From NCBI GenBank assembly GCA_963965975.1, contig OZ014413.1, forward strand, positions 994,501 to 1,058,500: a stretch of 64,000 bases of DNA, written 5' to 3'. A program made the translations under genes and the position numbers. This stretch comes from Xestospongia bergquistia. Lineage: Eukaryota > Porifera > Demospongiae > Haplosclerida > Petrosiidae. The notes under the pieces are model-generated. The model was not told the DNA's origin. It saw only the letters and a list, made by a program, of their open reading frames with translations, and did no database searches. Below are positions 48,470-61,021 of this stretch, in pieces; within the stretch, counting starts at the first letter, position 1; every line of letters begins with the position of its first letter.

Positions 48470-48616
48470 TATAGTGTGAAGGACACTCCCTAATTCATAT
48501 TTGTAGCAGAAAGATGAGGGTGTGGCTAGTGTTATGAATAAACTAGGCCACTCCCAAATTTTTGCTCTCCTGAAGTAAGCAGATAATCGATGTATAGAAG
48601 AAACAAATCATTAACT
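48470..48616 (+). promoter_or_regulatory. Shared upstream block of the tandem CARD-like family, copy 2
   Basis: Matches 35159-35295 and 58563-58694 ('aaactaggccactcccaa', 'tttttgctctcctga') and ends at an ATG. Confidence 0.5.
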
Positions 48617-50299
48617 ATGACATCAAACCAGCTAAGTTAGTGTGTGAAATTAGATTTAAGTATGATGTCTTGTATGTATAATACATATTGCTAAAGTGTC
48701 TCAGTACATATAGCATAGCAATGCTCCTATTTTATATAAACACTTTACTATTTACTTATGTGTATGACGTTAAGGTGATAATTTTATTTATTTCGTTCTG
48801 TTGATCCTCTGAGCTTCTCTTAACTTGTGTTGCAACTATTGACACATTCTATTTAGAACAAATTATATTTAGTAATAGAATATCTTTATGATATAGTTTG
48901 GAGATCTAAATGTTATTGTAAAAGAGATCTTATTTTAAATTGATGAAAACAAATTGGAGCTATGCTTTCATCAGATTTCTTAAAAATATACTAAAGCACT
49001 AAATATCTTTAAAACTTGTTAGAATATCTTAAGAGTATTGGTCTTGTTTCTGTTGATATCACTTATAATGATTGATCAGCTTAGACAGTATAATAATTGA
49101 GATCAAATATAATATATAAAATACACATGTTCTTGAAACAAGATAATAGGAATGTTATGGATGCCAGTAAATTAACTGACTTTGTCTTCTGGTAGAATAA
49201 TATGAATGCTAAAAGGACATTACCAAAGGCACTGGCATAATCTCTCACATAGACCATACAGCACTCATATGGGCATAGCTATGCTTGGAACGAAAGTGAC
49301 ACTTGAGACTAGTATATAGTTAACTATATTGTCACTTTACATAGTAAAACTGTTAGTTATAAGCTAATGTACTTAGTATTAACAACTATTTGTAACAATA
49401 ATAATATAGGAATTGCTATCATAGCATTAACCTGAATCTATTTAGGGCAACCCTATAGATTACTTTCAGTCCATTATATTAAAAACTAATTATACATGTT
49501 TGTTAAATTGTAGAGAAATCAAAGCAGATGCTGAATGAGATGACAAGGTTGGATTGTCATCTTCTTCTGATGAGTCTACTTTTTAGTTGCTCTTTCTACT
49601 TTAGACCTTGCTTTAGAATCTGGCAAAGAGGTCCAACTGATCAACCAAGCTGAAGGTATATTTTATAAAGTACCATACTATTTTCCATTTCATATGTTAC
49701 ATAGAAAATGTACCAGAAATAAATTCTGATATTATATAGATTGTTGAAAGTATGAAATTGTTTCCTCTCTTCCCATCAAGTAATGATAAACCCACCTTTG
49801 TAGGTACCTCTAGTTTAGAACAGTCCTTACTACCATCTCATATATCTACAGTAACTGATGAACAGTTCAAGTTGATAAAAGGTAAATTCAAGTTATAGAA
49901 ATGGTGATGATTGTCCTCTACTGATGTGTCTCCTGATGGCAGATCCTATCCTGACATCAAGTATGTAGGTCAGGTAGTATATGAAGTAAAGCATTGTAAT
50001 AGAGAATGGTTAATGGATAATGAACAAGAAATTTCTTATAATGGATGGAATATTCATTCTCATGTAGATCCTACATGGGTAATTATATTATAAATTCTAT
50101 ACATGAATACACTTCTTAATTACAGATCTATCATAGTGAAGTAGATACATTTGCTGAACTACTTGACAAGATTCTAGATGATATAAAGGATCATATCAAA
50201 CATGATTCTAATGTCTTGTTAACATTTATGAGTATTTTGAGAGATGACAGTTTTAATCAAACTGATTTAGCTGCCAAAATCTTATCAAAATTAAACTGA
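48617..50299 (+). pseudogene. Mosaic gene remnant: coiled coil, UPA-like piece fused to CARD-like end
   Basis: Start exon 48617-48635 (MTSNQL). Possible exons: 49514-49550 (start of the coiled-coil exon seen at 1357), 49605-49655, 49804-49881, then a UPA-like piece to 50078 (KYVGQVVYEVKHCNREWLM) and 50126-50299 (stop TGA 50297-50299). The last exon joins the start of a UPA-like exon (YHSEVDTF) in frame to the second half of the CARD/DED-like domain ([17 protein letters not shown]), by a deletion within exons. ZU5 is absent. The exon at about 49890-50078 has no clear acceptor. Probably not a working gene. Confidence 0.5.
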
Positions 50300-50744
50300 A
50301 TTTATTTTTTTCTGTGTCATTTTCTACTTTATTAAGTCATCAATTCACTTACTTTTTAGAATTAGCCAGTGGAAAAATAACTTTGTTTTTAATTAAGCAA
50401 GTTAAATTAATAAATTATAACTCACTCTTTAAATATTTCATTATATTATTTTTGACAAATTTATTTCTTAGATAGTTACTTTATAATTTACTTTGACATG
50501 TCCTCATATAATAATACTTTATAAATTAGAATAAGTCACATCTGATTACTCTGTCTAACAAAATTTAGCTGGCTGATGTTGAAGCATTTTGTTGTGTAGT
50601 TGAGAGATTGTAAGATGTATGACATTATATTATTATCATAATATATTGTGTTTATGCATTGTATGTCTTGATGATAAGTAATTATTATAGAAACCCAACC
50701 CATCATATTGGGACGCTGGAGCCTCATCCTTTTTGGTCTGTGTA

Positions 50745-50790
50745 GCTATATACATGTATATGTGTGTGTGTGTGTGTGTCTGCATGTATA

Positions 50791-50830
<40 letters not shown>

Positions 50831-50960
50831 TAATATTATCATACTTGTAACTTTATGCAAAGTTGGTACATTCTTAATTATGAGGGGAGCACTTGTCACA
50901 ACTTTGCTTTGTTATCTGTCATAACTTTCTCCATTAGCAGCTGTGATAATTATAGAAACC
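50745..50960. repeat. Duplicated (GT)n(TA)n block, copy 1 (copy 2 at 51625-51840)
   Basis: A GT run, a TA run, then about 140 bases ('agtataatattatcatactt'... 'agcagctgtgataatta') occur twice 880 bases apart. Before copy 1, 50690-50750 looks like a decayed version of gene C's own leader ('cttt..ttggtctgtgtagcta'), without the ATG. Confidence 0.75.
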
Positions 50961-51624
50961 CAACTCATCATATTGGGAGTGTTATAATTTACATATTCTC
51001 TTTGGATGGAAAGATAAGGACTTTGCTAGTAAATGTGTGTATGTATTATTATTTTGAGGAAGTAATAATGACTAATGACTATACAAGCTACACAATAAAA
51101 GATACTGAGTTGGAATCCATCGTGGTCACAGTGTTATTAGATTATAAGATAAGTTATTATACATTCATTTTTTATGATTTAATTGATTCTTAAGTTAGTT
51201 TTTAAATTTTATTCATCATATTTATGAATGAACATGCTGACTTTATGTATTAAATAATTAATATGTGTTGCCATGGTAATGACTACATGCATGTACATTG
51301 ATATTATACACCATGCAATCTAATCTAATTAATATTGATTTCTTACATTATATTTTCATGATCATATTGAATTGTGTTCATTGTGGTATAATTTTTGTCA
51401 TCCTATTTTTATAAACTTTTATAAAGCTATTAAAAATAAACCATAGAATTTAGGATATTTTGTGTCCATTATATTACTATGTACTGAGTTCATTTAGAAG
51501 CAATGGATATGTTTATATAAACAACTTCTATTGAAGCTGTGAATTATACCAATACTATATATGGTGGCTAATATAGATGGCAATATAATGAATTAAATTT
51601 AAAGTGCTGTTTGTATTATATATA

Positions 51625-51652
51625 TATGTGTGTGTATATGTGTGTGTGTCTG

Positions 51653-51690
<38 letters not shown>

Positions 51691-51878
51691 GTATAATATT
51701 ATCATACTTGTAACTTTATGCAAAGTTGGTACATTCTTAATTATGAGGGGAGCACTTGTCACAACTTTGCTTTGTTACCTGTCATAACTTTCCCCATTAG
51801 CAGCTGTGATAATTAATATAAAAGCCCAACCCATCGTATTGGGACGTTGGAGCCTTGCCCTTCTTGGTCTGTGTAGCT
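51625..51878 (+). promoter_or_regulatory. Upstream region of gene C, different from A and B
   Basis: Only CTTGGTCTGTGTAGCT next to the ATG matches gene A. Further up, the NRF1-like block is replaced by the duplicated (GT)n(TA)n sequence and the dispersed 'cccaacccatcgtattggga' motif. Expression may therefore differ from A and B. Confidence 0.4.
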
Positions 51879-54800
51879 ATGGCAGGAAAAGAAAAGCTAG
51901 GTAAGATACACACTGTTATAATTCTTATTACAATGTAATATTTATCACATATTAGGTAGTGGAATAGAGCTTCATCTATCTTCTCGTTCTAAGAACTATT
52001 TTGATCGAATAAAATCAAAATTTGGAGAATTTTATGATGATATTGTACCTATTATCAGTGGAGGTATTCCTTCACTTGAAGAATTCAAAACGTTTCTTGG
52101 AAGATGTTTCGAAGACCTAAAACCTCAATTGTCTGAAACTGAATCATTTGATGATATTATGGAGTTACCACTAAAAGAGAAATGTACTGTAACTAATATT
52201 GACTGCTTGGAGATAATACTTGATCATTATAACATTGAAAAAGCCAGACCTCATATCACAACATACAAATCATCAGTTGATGAGATTTGTGTGGAGTTTA
52301 AAGAAAGTGTATTGGATGTAACAATGGTCTCAACTTCTTTCAAATATGAGTCAATCATGTTTGTCCTAGAATGGCAGCGAACAAAAGACCTCACTCTCAA
52401 TGACATAAATGGTTTGCTATGGAAAGCATTTGGAGATATGGCTAACAAAGTATCATTTAAATATGAATTGAAACGTAAGTTAATAAAAATGACAATAGTA
52501 AGTTTAGTATTTTTAAGAATTTACCTGTATGTATTATCTATGCTATGTACTACATAATTATATATATCTTGCATACTACATTGAGTAGTTTTCATTCTTT
52601 CTGATACACAATTGAAAGGGAGCTATAGACAATCTTTATTATTAGAATCACTTATGTTCATTTTATTATGATATTTGAAATATTTGCTTTCAAAGCTACA
52701 ATTGTATTAAATTCCAAAAGTGACGTTATAACTACATAGGGTTGTGTCTGGTTTAAACTTACCCAGTTAGTGCTAGATTGCACCCTCATGCTTTTTATAA
52801 TAAGTGTGAACTAGATATTGACTAACTTGTACTCTGAGAAGAACTCTTCATTAAAAAAAGGTGTTTTATGCATAGATGTAAGGTGAGGCATTTCCTCTCC
52901 TATTAAGTACACTTTAAGTTTATTCATTATTTGTTCACGTGCATATCATGCGAACACACTGTCGTGTTTGTGAAGATGCCTAAGAGAAAGAGACCAAGGT
53001 CACATACAAAGGAAGTTTTTGTGAGTGTCTATGACTATTCGAAGAACTTAACAGATGTAAATAGACTCAAGATCTCTGAAACAACGCCTGTTAGTTGATT
53101 GTGAAGCCATCAGACAGAAAATCTACTACCTCTATCAGGCATTATCAGTCTTCCTTCTTTGATAAAACTTCTTTACAGAACCTTGGTGGCTTTATAGCTG
53201 CCTTAAATTGCAAAAGACAATACCTGGTTATTATTTTAATAATAATATAATAGAACATCTGTTCATATAATTAGAACTGTAATTTAGAATTTACACGTGA
53301 CAGATGATTGACTTTCTCAAGGCGAAAATTGTCATTTATTAAACCCTCAAAGGTGTGCAATTTGAAGTATGTCACATCGAAAATGTATGAAGTTTTATAG
53401 TTTGCTATTTTCTCGTAGCACTAGAGAGCCAAATTTTATATATAAATGTGCGTTTGCAAGCTGAATTGATTGATGCAAGTCCCATATCGATAGCACGTAA
53501 AACGGCAAAGTTATTTACATGTCTGGGTAGCTCTTCTCAACTCCGTCAAAGTGAAAACAAATTAGAATCCTTGACTTAAGGATGCTAATTTGTATAACTG
53601 TATTCATCTTGACATGTGAATGTATTTTTAAGAATTTAAGAATTTAGATTTATCAATACAAACACAATAGTATATATAGCTCATTCTAGTAATTATGTTA
53701 GAGAAAATAGAGCTAGCCATGGAAAATTAAAGATCTTATTTATAGTCAGAGATATAATAATTTTGACTCTTCCAATAGTATGTATATAAATATGAACAGA
53801 TTTGTGAACACTAAGTAAACCTGTATATCCTTTATATTATATTTAACTCCATGTTTACTACTAACTCTGTTTTATAACAGGAAACATTGCAAATATTCAG
53901 TGGAGACATGATGACGATAGAGTTCAAGTCATTTCACCAAGTGTTGAACAATGTGAAAATATTGTCAATAGATTAAAACGAGAAAAATCAATAAAAGAAA
54001 AATCATTATGGCGTATTGAACTCCGATCATCAAATTCTGAAAGTGCACTGGTACTGATAGATAGTCTTGATCAGTTTGGAGTGAGGGAACTTTCTATAGA
54101 AGATACTTCATTGGACAATAGGTGTATATCAACATTGGCAAAGAAATTTACTGAAATAAAGAAACTATTGTTTAACTCCTCCTCTCTCCCTACTGGTAGT
54201 ATCAAACATGTTATTGATGCTCTAGCACATGCCAACACTTCACTTGAGGCATTATTCCTGTGGAATGTTCCTATCACAGATGATGATGTAATTTGCTTGT
54301 CTAATATGATAAGTAGTAACAAGACATTGAAAATAATAGACCTCTCCAATTGTGAAATCACTGATAAAGGTGTCCAATATATCTGTGAAGGGGTTGCTAC
54401 AAATCAAACACTGACTATGTTAGCCATCAGTAATAATCTTCAAATCACTTCAGCTAGTACCAGTGCAATAGTTAAACTAATAAAAACAACTAAATCATTG
54501 GAAAGACTATATCTCCACAATACTTCACTGAATGATCACGATATCCAGATAATTATTACTACATTAACTGAAAGTACTACAATACAACAGCTTGTATTAT
54601 CCGAACAACATGAGAAAATTTGTGAGACTTTTATTCCTAGTATTAAAGAGAAACTCTTTTTTGTAATGGAAAAGCCAAGTGGAACAGGTATGTACTATTT
54701 ACTTACTTAATTCAATTATGTTATAATTGTAAAAAAATTGTACAACATGGTTATATGTATCTATGACATTTGTACAGTGTTATTATTAATTATTTCCTCA

Positions 54801-55952
54801 CTTAATATAATAGCTGCTTCTACTATTACATCATGTGGTTAATAGATACAATATGATAGCCTTTTACCAAACACTTATATAGTGCTTTTCGTCAACCATA
54901 TTTCAATAGTTCAATTGATACTAAGAGCACAAAGTGACTAGTTATCAGAAGATCCTAGCTTATCTATTGTAGTTTTCTGAATTTGTATAATGATAATGAT
55001 TATTATTTTAGCCACTTTAATTATCTAGAAGTCCAACTGATCCTTCTATCTTATTGCTGGCATTCATCTATCCTTACCCCATATTTTTCAATTTTTAATA
55101 CTTCTATTTTTTTAGATTCTGCCAGTATAGACAGTGAACAACAACAAGATCAATCATCAATTGACACTTTATCAGGTACATGTACATTAATTAAGATATT
55201 ACTATGTACCTAATGTTAACAGAGAAGATGGATAGAATGAATGAAGCAAAGACCTTAGAGATAGAGAAGTTGACCAGAGAGAAAGAAGGTAAACTATAGT
55301 ATTGTTAGTAGTACATACCATATATGGTTATGTTCTATACCAAATACTAAATATTACAAAACACTAAAGTATTAGTAGAAAAACGAAGTGATAATTATAA
55401 AATTGTCCTCAGATTATTTATAATTATCCTTCTGATTAGTTAAGGGCAATGAAATTTATTAACCCTAACCACGAGTGCTGTGACAATGGATATGACTGAT
55501 CATGCTTGAACCTTCTGTTAGTGCTAGCTTATGTATCTGGCTTTTTTACCAACATTTCATAGCTATACTATTCCACAGACACTGTAGCTAATTATAAAAC
55601 CTTTTTTTATTTTTAGACAGTGTTTCACTGTTAAGTCAGTATTTTCGAAAACAATTATACGATGACTTCTTTAATTATAATTTTGTTTTAAATTTTAATT
55701 ATAATGCTCATTATGTAGGAAAATGGAGGATCATAACCTTTTCAATATGTATCCTACTACTGGTAACTGTTATTAGTAGTTTCACTAGTACTGATATAAA
55801 GGAAGGTAAGATGATAATCTAAACCTAAACTTTTTATACATAGTGAATGATGAGTACATGGAAAAATGTGATATAGGACTCTAAGATGTATTTTAGCCTG
55901 TCATATGCAGCATACCACAAAGTTCTAAGAGTATTTTTTGACTAAGTGTATA

Positions 55953-55984
<32 letters not shown>

Positions 55985-57841
55985 CTTCACAATTTTAATC
56001 TATTGTTGTATGTGACTTTTGCTAAAAGTAACCAATGAGTTTTATTACTTTTATCATGAGCTCTTTGAAATAGGTTTGATTGATCAAAGCTTTGATTTCT
56101 GTAACTCAAGAAAATTTATTTGAGCAGTTTGATACGTTCTCCCAACTCTTTAGTCTTAAACATATCAGTCATCTAGTCCCTTATAACAGCAACAACAGTA
56201 TTAATCTTAGGACAATTTTTACTATTATAATCTGTTTAATGTTCACTTTATAACAATTGCAACTCCTATAGATACACCTTATTACATTAAAAAGAATGTC
56301 ATTGGAGGAACAGCAGACATAATACAGTGGACAGATGATTCTTTTAGAATGGATATACTACCTGGAAGTTTTACAAAGGGACATAATGTTGATATATTAG
56401 TTTCTACAAGTCATTCTCATAAATTTGTGATCCCCAAAGGATATAAACTTCTTTCTCAGACATTTAAGATATTAGCCAGTGAAAAGCTTCAACAACCACT
56501 GACAATTACACTAAAACACAATGCAGTTATCTCTACTGAAGAAGAGGCTAAGTCACTTGTTATTCTCCACCGAAATGATAAGGGTGAAACAGAAATATTA
56601 CATGGCCATACTCAGCCATATTGTATCTTTATTACATTTCAATTGACTGAATTAAGTGATGCAGCAGTTGGTGGACCTAACAACATTAATACTAAATATT
56701 TGCTGTCCTTTTATCGACAAAACATTAGTGATAATTACAATAGTAATCCTCAATTGCAGATACTTTCCCTTATTTCCCGATCAGAGCAGAATCATAAGGT
56801 TTCTTATACTATACATTTATTCCATTATAATAATTTATAAATGTTTTAGAAAAAGAGAGATGAGCTATTGAATAGTGTTTGGATAGCTGATGATAACCCA
56901 ATCCCATACAATATAGAAGTGAATGGAACCAAATTATCTCTGGAAGTAAAACCTGAAGGTTGTTGGAACATTACTAATAAGAGGGAATTAATTGTATGTT
57001 ATTTATTGATGCACTCATAAATTAAACAATTATATTTCAGGTAAAGATGACATCAGAAGATGATTCAAACACTGGTACTATAGTAATACAATATAATACT
57101 AGTAATTGTCTTGTACAACAATCTTGGATAAGATTTCATAACACTCAAGATAATACAGAATACGAAACATTTGTTGGCCGTTCGTTATAATTTTAAGTTC
57201 ACTTAAATATACTAATTCTATCATTTAATAGATCAGATAATACAACCAAAGTTTCAGGATGTTTTTCGAAAGACAGTCAAAGGTAAACCACTATATATAC
57301 TATGTATAATTGGCTATTTACTGAAATGAATGTTGTAGACAATATTGTAATTATAATTGGATGCATTCTTTATGGTCTTATTGCCGTTTATTTCTGCTGT
57401 AAGTGTGGACCCTTGAAAGGTAAACTATACTCTTTTGAAGTTTTAAAAAAATTACATAATATCATTGCAGATCATGGTATAGCAATAATTTTAATTATTG
57501 TACTCATAATAATACTGTTGATTGTTTGGATACATGAAACTACTATGCAAGGTATAATTATATATATATAGTTTTAAATACAGAATGTTAATAAAATTCA
57601 TTATGATGGTTGTTAATTTCTGCCTTTTTAGGATTTACAGCCTTTACAGTACTTATGGTGATACTTTTCTTGCAGATCATTTCAATTCTTGCAATGATAT
57701 ATAAATTTCAATCAGGTTAATTATAATTTCAATAATACATACATTATAGATAATTATGACATTGCTATATTTGTCTATACTATAGTTTTAGGTATGATTG
57801 GTGAAATAGGATCTTTCCTGAGAAATGTTATACGTGGTTAA
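51879..57841 (+). CDS. Gene C: LRR / ZU5 membrane protein without Death domain or heptad array
   Basis: Exons: 51879-51900 (MAGKEKLG), 51956-52474 (N-terminal domain), 53881-54687 (LRR, with LKIIDLSNCEITDKG), 55116-55175, 55223-55288 (a single coiled-coil unit), 55719-55805 (membrane segment), 56272-56798 (ZU5), 56850-56993, 57041-57179, 57232-57282, membrane exons 57339-57419, 57471-57551 and 57632-57715, last exon 57786-57841 (stop TAA). One open frame of about 907 aa with no stop. The donor after 57179 is weak (GTTCGT instead of GTATGT). A microexon relic near 55340 has lost its acceptor (CTATACC). With no signal peptide and four membrane segments, N- and C-termini would share one side and ZU5 would be on the other. 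The role is unknown; a receptor or scaffold of the same system as gene A is plausible. Confidence 0.75.
52822..53545. mobile_element. 725-bp insertion in gene C intron 2
   Basis: Genes A and B lack this stretch; in B 'gatattgactta' runs straight into 'gtcaaggtgaaaa'. Inside are a 40-codon frame (52976-53098) with a basic start, MPKRKRPRS, and a repeat (53411-53500) shared with 40085-40150. No terminal repeats are clear. Possibly a transposon remnant. Confidence 0.5.
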
Positions 57842-58562
57842 TGATAAATCAAGATGATTCATTAATAAGAAAGACTATTATATACAACTGTCTGCATTTT
57901 TTAAACCATATTTATACATATATAGCTAACACTTTGACAGTATATGTGTGTATTGTGTAATAGGACTTATTACTTATTATTTTCCCAGTAAGTACAATGA
58001 TGTAATGATTAATCACACATGCACAGTTTTTACCATATTATCTCTAAATTTGGAACAAAGTCCTGTCACTTCATAGACAGTATCATGTAGCAAATTTCTC
58101 TTTCCACTATTTGTTAAGTAGTGTTTTGAATGTTGTCAGTGTTGTTATATTATAAGATAAGGGATACATTAATTCTTTTATTATGTTTATATCTATAACA
58201 AAGCACAAACTTGTCATAGCTATAATTACTTATCATAACTTCCTTCATTAGTAGCTAATGTTACTGTTGGGAACGTGAATGGTAAAGTTGTAATTCAATT
58301 ATATCAGTAAACACAACTGGCTCTTCATCTAACTCATGATCCCCAATATTAGTTGTATTAAGGTACTTTTAGTTAACTAATACAGTACAACTTGTCTATA
58401 CTACCTCCATAGATTGTATAAAATTAACATTTAAAGTTAATATTGGCAATAAATACTAATAAATACTAATAAATATTTCATCCAGTATTTACATTATAAT
58501 TAAGTATAATTAAATATGGCCTTAAAGTTGTATTAACTTTACTTATAATAACAATTCCCTTT
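57842..58562. other. 3' flank of gene C, no gene
   Basis: Copy of 10902-11560. Nothing coding supported. Confidence 0.55.
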
Positions 58563-58694
58563 CAGAAGTCACCAAATGCTAAAGTGTAAGGAACACTCTA
58601 ATTCACATTTGCCAGAAAGATTAGGGTGGGGCTAGTGTTATGAATAAACTAGGCCACTCCCAACTTTTTGCTCTCCTGTAAACAGTCACCAACT
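58563..58694 (+). promoter_or_regulatory. Shared upstream block of the tandem CARD-like family, copy 3
   Basis: Matches 35159-35295 and 48470-48616 ('gaaagattagggtggggc', 'aggccactcccaa', 'tttttgctctcctg'). Confidence 0.5.
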
Positions 58695-61021
58695 ATGGCA
58701 TCAAAACAGATGAGTTAGTGTGTGAAATTAGATTTAAATATGATGTGTTGATATGTATAATACATATTGCTAGAGTCCCTCAGTACATATAGCACAGCAA
58801 AGCTCCTATTCTATATAAACACTTTACTATTTACTTATTCATACAATATTAAGGTGGTAATATTATTTAGTTTGTTATACGGCTTTTACTATACAATAGT
58901 ATTTGAGTGAGCTCTTTCAATTCTTTAGGTCCACAATCCTCACCAGAAGATGTGTTTAGAACATGCTGAGTTATCACGTCTTGTCTCTGATTCTGCTAAC
59001 AGACTAGCTCTAGCGGATGAACTGTATAGTGCTTATCTTATCACTCTGGAATGTTATAATAGTGCTACAGATAACAGTTCAAAGACAGATCAGGAAAAGG
59101 GTCGGCTTCTAATGAAAGGTCTTATGTCTACTATCAATAGCCAGCCCCAGTTGTTAACTAAACTAATTGATTTTCTAAGGAAAGTTGAAGCATTCAAATC
59201 AGTAGCTGAGAAGATGCAACATGACCTTTCATATATACCTAATGAAGTAGTAGTGACATCATTCAACAAAGGTATATAAAATATTATGTAGGAAAAATTT
59301 TCAAAAAACCATGGAAATTTGTTAGTAAAACGTTGCAATTTTTGCCCAATCTTCCATTGAATAGACAGCTGCTAAACAAATACCTATTTGCATATATTAG
59401 CAGCTATATCAATTAAAATTCTCAATTTTAAAATCCATTTTTAGGCATTTACATCAAATTTCCAGCAAATTTCCAATGATTGGTTCTCAAACATTTTTCT
59501 TATACTAATAAACTCTATATTCAATTCAAAAACCCAGCCTATGAAGACCTAAGGAACACATGGGTCTTGGAAACAACATTTCTTAACATTGCAATTTTTC
59601 ACATAGCTGATTCTTTATAGTCTTTAGGCCTTTGATATTTGTTTTAATACTCATATCAAAGCTCAATATACAGTTACATTACCATGAAGCTAAAACTATA
59701 TAGTTAACAAAGTGAGATATGTTAGACTTACAATGCTATCTGTTCCATTCCAATACCAATGATACGTCCCATACAAGCACCAACATACATTGATGGGATA
59801 AACAGACTAGCTGGAACCTATATTGAAATGAAGGAGTATATCCCTATTAATTAGCATAAGTATTAGCACACCAAGGACAATTTAATAACATAATGGGATG
59901 CTCCTTTAATTATAACTAAACATATTTTCATTCCAAATGTAAAGATAGTAAGTATAGCTTTTACTACCAAAGCTAATAATGTCAGCTGCCACATGGCTGT
60001 GTATACCCCTGACCCATCATGATGGTCATATTTATAGTCATAGTGTAGCTCAATATTTATAAAGCCAACTAGAAGCCAAAAAGGGATCTATTGTTCATGG
60101 CTTCAATTGAAGACATGCATGAGCAGATAATACAACTAAACTAACTAGGTTTGTTCAGTTGAAATATTATATATTTCTTGCTCATAGTTTCAATAGTTAG
60201 ACAATAACAGATTACATTTAGGCTCCTAGTTAGCTTTATATATATTGATACAGTTAGTAGAAATAATGTATACTATAGAAAGGAATCAAACCTGTTGACA
60301 TGAAAATTTCAACTGTACATTCTATTAGTACAACTGATGGTACATATTATAATAAATAAAATAATTGTATTATTTCTTTGAAGAGATATCAAGTACAACA
60401 TCAACTAATGAGACAGTTACTATAGCAACAAATACAGGTATATATAAACATGTAATATAGACTCTCCATAAAGATTTACAAAGAAAAATTTACATAGACT
60501 CTTTTATAAGTCACTGTAGTAAATTCTCTTATAATGATTATGCATGTGATTACAAACTTTAATTTTAAGCAAAAATTACTTTTCAATGATAGAATATGAT
60601 TTTTAACAATATGCATCCTGCTATATATTTATTGTAAGTGCTTGGATATATTATATAGTAATGTATATCGCTTAAATAACTCTCTTATCAATTTGTCTCT
60701 ATACTAGGGCCACTGAGCTCTGAAATTGCTAAAAGAGCTCTTGATCAATGTACCAATATTATTGTTAAATCAAATATTGACCCATTTGATCTAGCAATAA
60801 AAGCTTATCCAAAAGGAATTATTTCTGAGGATGTCTACAAAATTGTCAAAGACAAGAAAACTGGAGATACAAGTGCTGAACGACTTGACAAGATTCTAGA
60901 TGATATAAAGGATCGTATAAAATATGATCCTAATGTTTTGGTAACATTTCTGAGCATTTTAAGAGATGATAGTTTAAGTCGAAATGATCTGGCTGACCAA
61001 ATTGTATCAAAATTAAACTAG
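58695..61021 (+). CDS. Copy G: tandem CARD/DED-like adaptor, possible frameshift in domain 1
   Basis: Exons: 58695-58713 (MASKQM), 58929-59271, 60384-60437, 60708-61021 (stop TAG). Domain 1 ([20 protein letters not shown] ... [21 protein letters not shown]) and domain 2 ([12 protein letters not shown] ... [13 protein letters not shown]) both have the helix-rich spacing of CARD or DED modules. A linker rich in Thr/Ser lies between. Near 58961 the sequence differs from copy F by an indel, and the frame from the start codon meets TGA (58970-58972); exon 2 is 343 bases, one more than phase 1-1 needs. So either a frameshift exists or an unseen splice avoids it. Tandem death-fold proteins usually act as adaptors that recruit caspases or kinases; that role is inferred here. 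Confidence 0.5.
59732..60087 (-). pseudogene. Fragment of a CLC chloride channel/exchanger, two exons, antisense in an intron of copy G
   Basis: On the minus strand, 60087 to 59926 reads IPFWLLVGF... then GVYTAMWQL....[12 protein letters not shown], and 59817 to 59732 reads [20 protein letters not shown] then GIGMEQIA. This is the CLC-3/4/5-type segment around the GLFIPS signature, with KVP at the exon join. The second exon has a proper acceptor (AATATAG) and donor (GTAAGT). After the first exon the donor reads ATATGT instead of GTATGT, so it seems disabled. No other CLC exons are visible in the window, so this is a captured fragment. Confidence in the family is high, in function low. Confidence 0.72.

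Noticed and set aside
50636..50899. 87-codon minus ORF rich in Ile/Tyr and Thr/His
   Set aside because: Produced by translating (GT)n and (TA)n microsatellites.
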